Below, in pieces: positions 3,954 through 7,513 of a stretch of DNA of 7,513 bases. This stretch comes from an uncultured Cryomorphaceae bacterium (GTDB lineage: Bacteria; Bacteroidota; Bacteroidia; Flavobacteriales; Schleiferiaceae). Location of the stretch: assembly GCA_937900215.1 (NCBI GenBank), contig CALCFH010000151.1, forward strand, positions 1 through 7,513. The letters run 5' to 3'. A model generated the notes under the pieces. It saw only the letters and a program-made list of their open reading frames with translations, made no database searches and had not been told where the DNA came from. How positions within the stretch are numbered: position 1 is the first letter of the stretch; every line of letters starts with the position of its first letter. A program made the position numbers and the translations under genes.

Positions 3954-6458
3954 ATGAAAAAGATTACGATGGCCCTCTGGGCTGTGCTTGTCTGCGGAAT
4001 GCTTTCCGCTCAGAATTACAATGTCACTTTTCAAGTAGACATGTCGCTCCAAACCGTTGGAGTAAATGGAGTACATATTGCAGGAAACTTCCAAGCTGCG
4101 GCTGGCTTTCCGGCAGATTGGAATCCTGCTACTACTGCTATGACGGATGCCAATAACGACGATATCTATGATGTTACAGTTTCTATTCCTGCGGGTTCGT
4201 ACGAATACAAATTCATCAATGGAAATGCTTGGGGACAAAATGAAAATATGCCTCCTGCATGTGGCGTAAGCGGAACCAACCGTGGAATTACTATTATGGG
4301 CGATACTGTTCTTGCTGTTCCTTGCTACAACCAGTGCGGTCCTTGTCCAACCGTTTTCTATCCTGTTACCTTCAGTGTAGATATGAACAACTCTACCGTA
4401 GGTGCCAATGGGGTTCATGTAGCGGGTAACTTCCAAGCTACGGCTGGATATCCTGGTGATTGGGATCCTTCTACTTCTGCCTTAACAGACCCAGACATGG
4501 ATGGAATTTATACTTTAACAGTAAATCTGCCAGCGGGTTACTATGAGTACAAATACATTAATGGAAATGCTTGGGGTTCAGATGAGGCTTCCATTCCTGC
4601 TCCTTGTAATACCAACAACAACAGAGCGGTAACTATTTCAGGGGCTACCACTCTGCCAAACTACTGCTTCAATACTTGCGATATCGGATGTAGTGCTATC
4701 GTAAACTACTTCGTTCAGTTTAGAGTAGATATGTCTTCTCAATGTAGCTTTGACTCTGTAGATGTAGCTGGCTCTTTCAATTCATTTAGCGGATCCCAAA
4801 AGTTAACGGCCGGAACGGGCTCCAATACAGGTTACTATGTACGTACGCTTCAAATCCCCAATGGTGCGGCTTCCTATAAATTCCGCAAATGGGAGAATGG
4901 CGTTGTTGTTTGGGAAAGTATCGCCAACCGTGCTGCTACCATTACTGGTAACACTACCCTTCCTGTTGCTTGTTTCAATAGCACTACTGCTTGTGTAGCG
5001 CCTCCTGCTGCTGGTGATTTCCAATTTACGGTAGATATGAGCGGACAAACCGTTGATACCTCAGGAGTTTGGATTATTGGCGACTTTACTACTCCTTCTT
5101 GGCAAGCTGGAGCTATAAAAATGACTCAAGTATCGGGTACTAGCGAATACGATGTGGTTGTAAATGCCATTTGCGCTACCAATCTTTCCTTCAAGTTTGT
5201 CAACGGCAACCCCAATGGTCTTAATTCTATGGAAGAATCTTTAACTCTTGCAGACACTGCTTGCGCTGTGCCCAATGGTGTGGGTGGTTACAATAGAATC
5301 TACACCCGACTAGGTGGAGACGAGTCTCTACGCTTTACGTGGGAAAGCTGTGTGGCCGATGCAAAACCAGTTGTTACTGGAGTTACCAAGGTATCAAATC
5401 CAAACCAATACAATGTTACTTTCACCACTCCTTCTGCGGGCGATCTATTTGTTTTGCAAACTAAAACATCTTCGGCCTCTTCTTGGAGCACTCCTAAATC
5501 TTGGAATAATCCTATCACTGCAACTCAAAACTTTAGTGCCCAAACTCCAGGAGTTGACAATGATGTGCGCATTGGTGCTAGAGTAGGTGGTACTTGGTAC
5601 TATTCCGATGATTTTACTTTTACTGCCGATTGTAAGCCTATGACCGTAAATGCCATTGAACTTATTGCTCCTTTCTGTGAGGGTGATTCTGCTCAATTGA
5701 AAGCTATTGCCAATGGAGGCTTTAAGTCTAAGACTTTCCTTTGGAGCACAGGGGCTACCACTCGTTTTATCTATGGCCAACAAGGTCAAACCTACACTTT
5801 GGTTGCAACCGATGAGGCGGGTTGTTCAGACACAGCCTCTGTAACGGTAAGTAGCATTAATAGCGACTATACTCCTTCTAACTTTGTACTTACTAAGCCT
5901 AATGCAACCACCTTTACAGGTACTTGGGATGCTCCTACCTTGGGCGCGGGTGTAAGTCTTTTGGGCTATAGAATGCAATACCGCCAGGCCAATGTGGGTG
6001 GCGCTTGGAGTTCAACTGCCTTGAGTTCCAACACTACTGCTACTGTAGATTTTACGGGTAGTTGCCTGCCATCAGCAAACTACTCTTTCACAGTATTTGC
6101 TCGAATCAACGACAACGGAACACTTCGCAATACGCAAGTTGCTTGTAGAGAAAGAAGATTCTACAATGGTTCTGGTGGATGCGCTACTCCTAAAAACGAG
6201 TTCACCAACGGTATAGATAACTTAGACAATGCTCTAGTAGTTTATCCTAACCCAACATCAGATAAAATCTACGTTCTAGTGGGTCAAGAAAATTCTGTTC
6301 TGGAATTGCTCGATCTTAGTGGTAAGCGCATTATGACTCTAATGGTTAGCGAGGCAGGCGAAACTGAGCTAGACCTTTCTGAACTTTCAAATGGAGTGTA
6401 TATGCTTCAACTTCAATCTGAAATCGGATTGTCTCAAACCAGAGTGGTGAAGAAATAA
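3954..6458 (+). CDS. T9SS-secreted multidomain protein with four carbohydrate-binding-like modules
   Basis: This 834-residue protein starts with a Sec signal peptide (KK, hydrophobic core, cleavage probably after LSA at 19). Four modules of the E-set/starch-binding type (CBM20/CBM48-like) follow at about 22-130, 136-245, 251-347 and 354-466. Each opens with a V-D-M-type strand; the first two share GVHxAGNFQ, DWxP and YEYKxINGNAWG and lie exactly 114 residues apart, while the third and fourth have diverged. Paired cysteines near the end of each module suggest disulfides. Fibronectin-III- or Ig-like domains cover about 470-560, 561-635 and 640-735. The end (about 760-834) is a type A T9SS sorting domain: VYPNPTSDKIYV, then LSNGVYMLQL and a basic tail. 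No catalytic domain is visible. I infer an exported or surface-attached glycan-binding or adhesive protein; ligand unknown. It stands alone, between a long non-coding region and a strong terminator. Confidence 0.92.
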   Translation: MKKITMALWAVLVCGMLSAQNYNVTFQVDMSLQTVGVNGVHIAGNFQAAAGFPADWNPATTAMTDANNDDIYDVTVSIPAGSYEYKFINGNAWGQNENMPPACGVSGTNRGITIMGDTVLAVPCYNQCGPCPTVFYPVTFSVDMNNSTVGANGVHVAGNFQATAGYPGDWDPSTSALTDPDMDGIYTLTVNLPAGYYEYKYINGNAWGSDEASIPAPCNTNNNRAVTISGATTLPNYCFNTCDIGCSAIVNYFVQFRVDMSSQCSFDSVDVAGSFNSFSGSQKLTAGTGSNTGYYVRTLQIPNGAASYKFRKWENGVVVWESIANRAATITGNTTLPVACFNSTTACVAPPAAGDFQFTVDMSGQTVDTSGVWIIGDFTTPSWQAGAIKMTQVSGTSEYDVVVNAICATNLSFKFVNGNPNGLNSMEESLTLADTACAVPNGVGGYNRIYTRLGGDESLRFTWESCVADAKPVVTGVTKVSNPNQYNVTFTTPSAGDLFVLQTKTSSASSWSTPKSWNNPITATQNFSAQTPGVDNDVRIGARVGGTWYYSDDFTFTADCKPMTVNAIELIAPFCEGDSAQLKAIANGGFKSKTFLWSTGATTRFIYGQQGQTYTLVATDEAGCSDTASVTVSSINSDYTPSNFVLTKPNATTFTGTWDAPTLGAGVSLLGYRMQYRQANVGGAWSSTALSSNTTATVDFTGSCLPSANYSFTVFARINDNGTLRNTQVACRERRFYNGSGGCATPKNEFTNGIDNLDNALVVYPNPTSDKIYVLVGQENSVLELLDLSGKRIMTLMVSEAGETELDLSELSNGVYMLQLQSEIGLSQTRVVKK

Positions 6459-6480
6459 AAACTTCTGCTCTTTGAATCTT

Positions 6481-6518
6481 AAAGCCGCATCAAAACCCTG
6501 GTTTTGATGTGGCTTTTT
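6481..6518 (+). terminator. Strong intrinsic terminator of the T9SS protein gene
   Basis: A 17-bp stem (6481-6497 with 6500-6516; sixteen Watson-Crick pairs and one G-U) with a 2-base tip ends in a T5 run. It begins 22 bases after the stop codon. The left arm starts with AAA, so on the minus strand it may also act, less well, on transcripts of the convergent sulfotransferase gene. Confidence 0.93.
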
Positions 6519-6637
6519 CATTTCTCAATGGTCTTGGTTCATCTTCAATCTAGCAGATCTAGATCATTCATAAAAAACCCACTCGTATAAATGGCATTAA
6601 TACTAGGCTCGATTAGATTCCCGTAAAACTTTTGCTT

Positions 6638-7513
6638 TTACTTCCAGCTAGAGGCAAAGTCCACGCCCATATCAATCAGTTTAGCCTTGTCTTCTTTGTA
6701 CAGACTTTTGAGTTTCTCTCGCACTTGCGTTTCTTCAACCGATTTTTCAATGACAACTTGACTTTCCTTGGTATTCAGATCCGTAATGCGCATTTTCATT
6801 CTTCTACGCATTTCAGGTGTACTCAATCGCTTTGCTATTACTCCTACTACCCCAAGCTTAGCCTTTCCATTCAACACCTTCTGAAGCGACTTAAATCTCG
6901 AATCTCCGGTTAAGTTCTTCTGTTTTAACTCTACCTTTCCTATGTCTTCAATCTCCAAAAAAGAGTAAACGGAGGTAAGGAAAGACTCGGTCTTTTGAAT
7001 GTAGTCTTGATAGTGGACTAGGAGAATACGGTCTTTAGGGATACGCTTCCACAAATCCTCCAACTGAGAACTATAAAATCCATGTTCTAAATAACTGTGA
7101 TCCGAATTCCAGATACTCCACTTACCCCAATCATTCGATTTCTGAAAAATAGCTTCCTCCAGGCTCCGTTCTTCTTTACCCAACTTCTTCCAATACTTAT
7201 AGGCAGAAATGGCCCGATCTACAGGATTGCGCAGTACTAAAATATACTTCGCCTTCTTATCCGTTAGCTTTTCTATGAGGTCTAAACTGTCCGGATAAAT
7301 AATGTAGTTGACATAAGAATGAAGGATGTATTTCTCAGCCTTATACTTCTTTAAATACTTGGCGATAGACGCTTTAGGATCTATGGCCAACTCGGGCCTA
7401 GCGAAATAGTCGATATCCTTTAATTCAACATTTGAGAAGATTTCAGGATGCTCGCTCAATTGCTCATGAAGGCTGGTTGTAGCGGCCTTTTGAACGCCTA
7501 AGATAAATAGGTT
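6638..7513 (-). CDS. PAPS-dependent sulfotransferase (N-terminus beyond right window edge)
   Basis: The frame is open from the right edge to the TAA at 6638-6640, giving 291 residues. The visible N-terminal residues read NLFILGVQKAATTSL, the 5'-phosphosulfate-binding loop of sulfotransferases (usual form GxxKxGTTxL; the middle Gly is Ala11 here). The 3'-phosphate-binding motif LRNPVDRAISAY is at about 94-105, with Arg95 and Ser103 in the expected places. HYQDY about 65 residues later fits the family core, and LTGDSRFKSLQ near the C-terminus resembles the substrate/PAPS-covering loop. The enzyme would move a sulfo group from PAPS to a hydroxyl or amine, probably on a polysaccharide or lipid, in the cytoplasm. 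The true start is at most a few codons upstream of the edge; a TTG at 7459 lies after the PAPS loop and cannot be the start. It is convergent with the T9SS gene. The 120 bases between hold the terminator and nothing else clear. Confidence 0.9.
   Translation of the reverse strand, partial: NLFILGVQKAATTSLHEQLSEHPEIFSNVELKDIDYFARPELAIDPKASIAKYLKKYKAEKYILHSYVNYIIYPDSLDLIEKLTDKKAKYILVLRNPVDRAISAYKYWKKLGKEERSLEEAIFQKSNDWGKWSIWNSDHSYLEHGFYSSQLEDLWKRIPKDRILLVHYQDYIQKTESFLTSVYSFLEIEDIGKVELKQKNLTGDSRFKSLQKVLNGKAKLGVVGVIAKRLSTPEMRRRMKMRITDLNTKESQVVIEKSVEETQVREKLKSLYKEDKAKLIDMGVDFASSWK

Noticed and set aside
3933..4436. 167-codon minus-strand open frame
   Set aside because: It is antisense to the well-supported T9SS protein gene and its peptide has no recognisable content.
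6552..6566. TCTAG-CAGAT-CTAGA inverted repeat between the convergent genes
   Set aside because: A 5-bp stem with a 5-base loop and no T-run is too weak to call a terminator or an operator.

Overview
The window looks like chromosomal DNA from a free-living, probably aquatic, member of the Bacteroidota (Flavobacteriia-like). The strongest sign is the 834-residue secreted protein in the centre: it ends in a type IX secretion (Por/gliding) C-terminal sorting domain, a hallmark of this phylum. Weak Shine-Dalgarno signals and a subclass-A2-like beta-lactamase fold protein fit the same origin. No rRNA, tRNA, CRISPR array or recognisable transposase was found.

Left part (1-1291, minus strand): a two-gene unit reads right to left. 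A lipoprotein with the class A beta-lactamase motifs starts at a GTG at 1291. A DinB/YfiT-like protein follows after only 3 bases and runs off the left edge.

Accessory part (about 1292-2330): an orphan plus-strand terminator is followed by a minus-strand GNAT acetyltransferase gene broken by a one-base slip in an A8 run. This gene is boxed by a perfect 10-bp inverted repeat. One end abuts its stop codon; the other begins a long hairpin whose layout (short outer stem, unpaired spacer, inner 8-bp stem, variable terminal stem) resembles an integron attC site, although the core boxes do not match the consensus. Beyond it lie a ~42-bp tandem repeat and a set of mutually exclusive hairpins.

Polypyrimidine part (about 2500-3478): roughly 1 kb of strongly pyrimidine-biased plus strand (20% purines in 2761-3120) contains two clusters of a 21-bp repeat that share sequence and stay in phase over 315 bp. 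The long plus-strand reading frame here is best explained by the lack of purines, which makes stop codons rare. I see no convincing gene in it. This is the least explained stretch of the window.

Right part (3954-7513): a T9SS-exported protein with four carbohydrate-binding-like modules and no visible enzyme domain ends at a very strong intrinsic terminator. A convergent PAPS-dependent sulfotransferase gene, cut by the right edge, follows. The extracellular binding protein and the sulfotransferase could both concern surface polysaccharide, but they are convergent and not an operon, so this link is only a guess.
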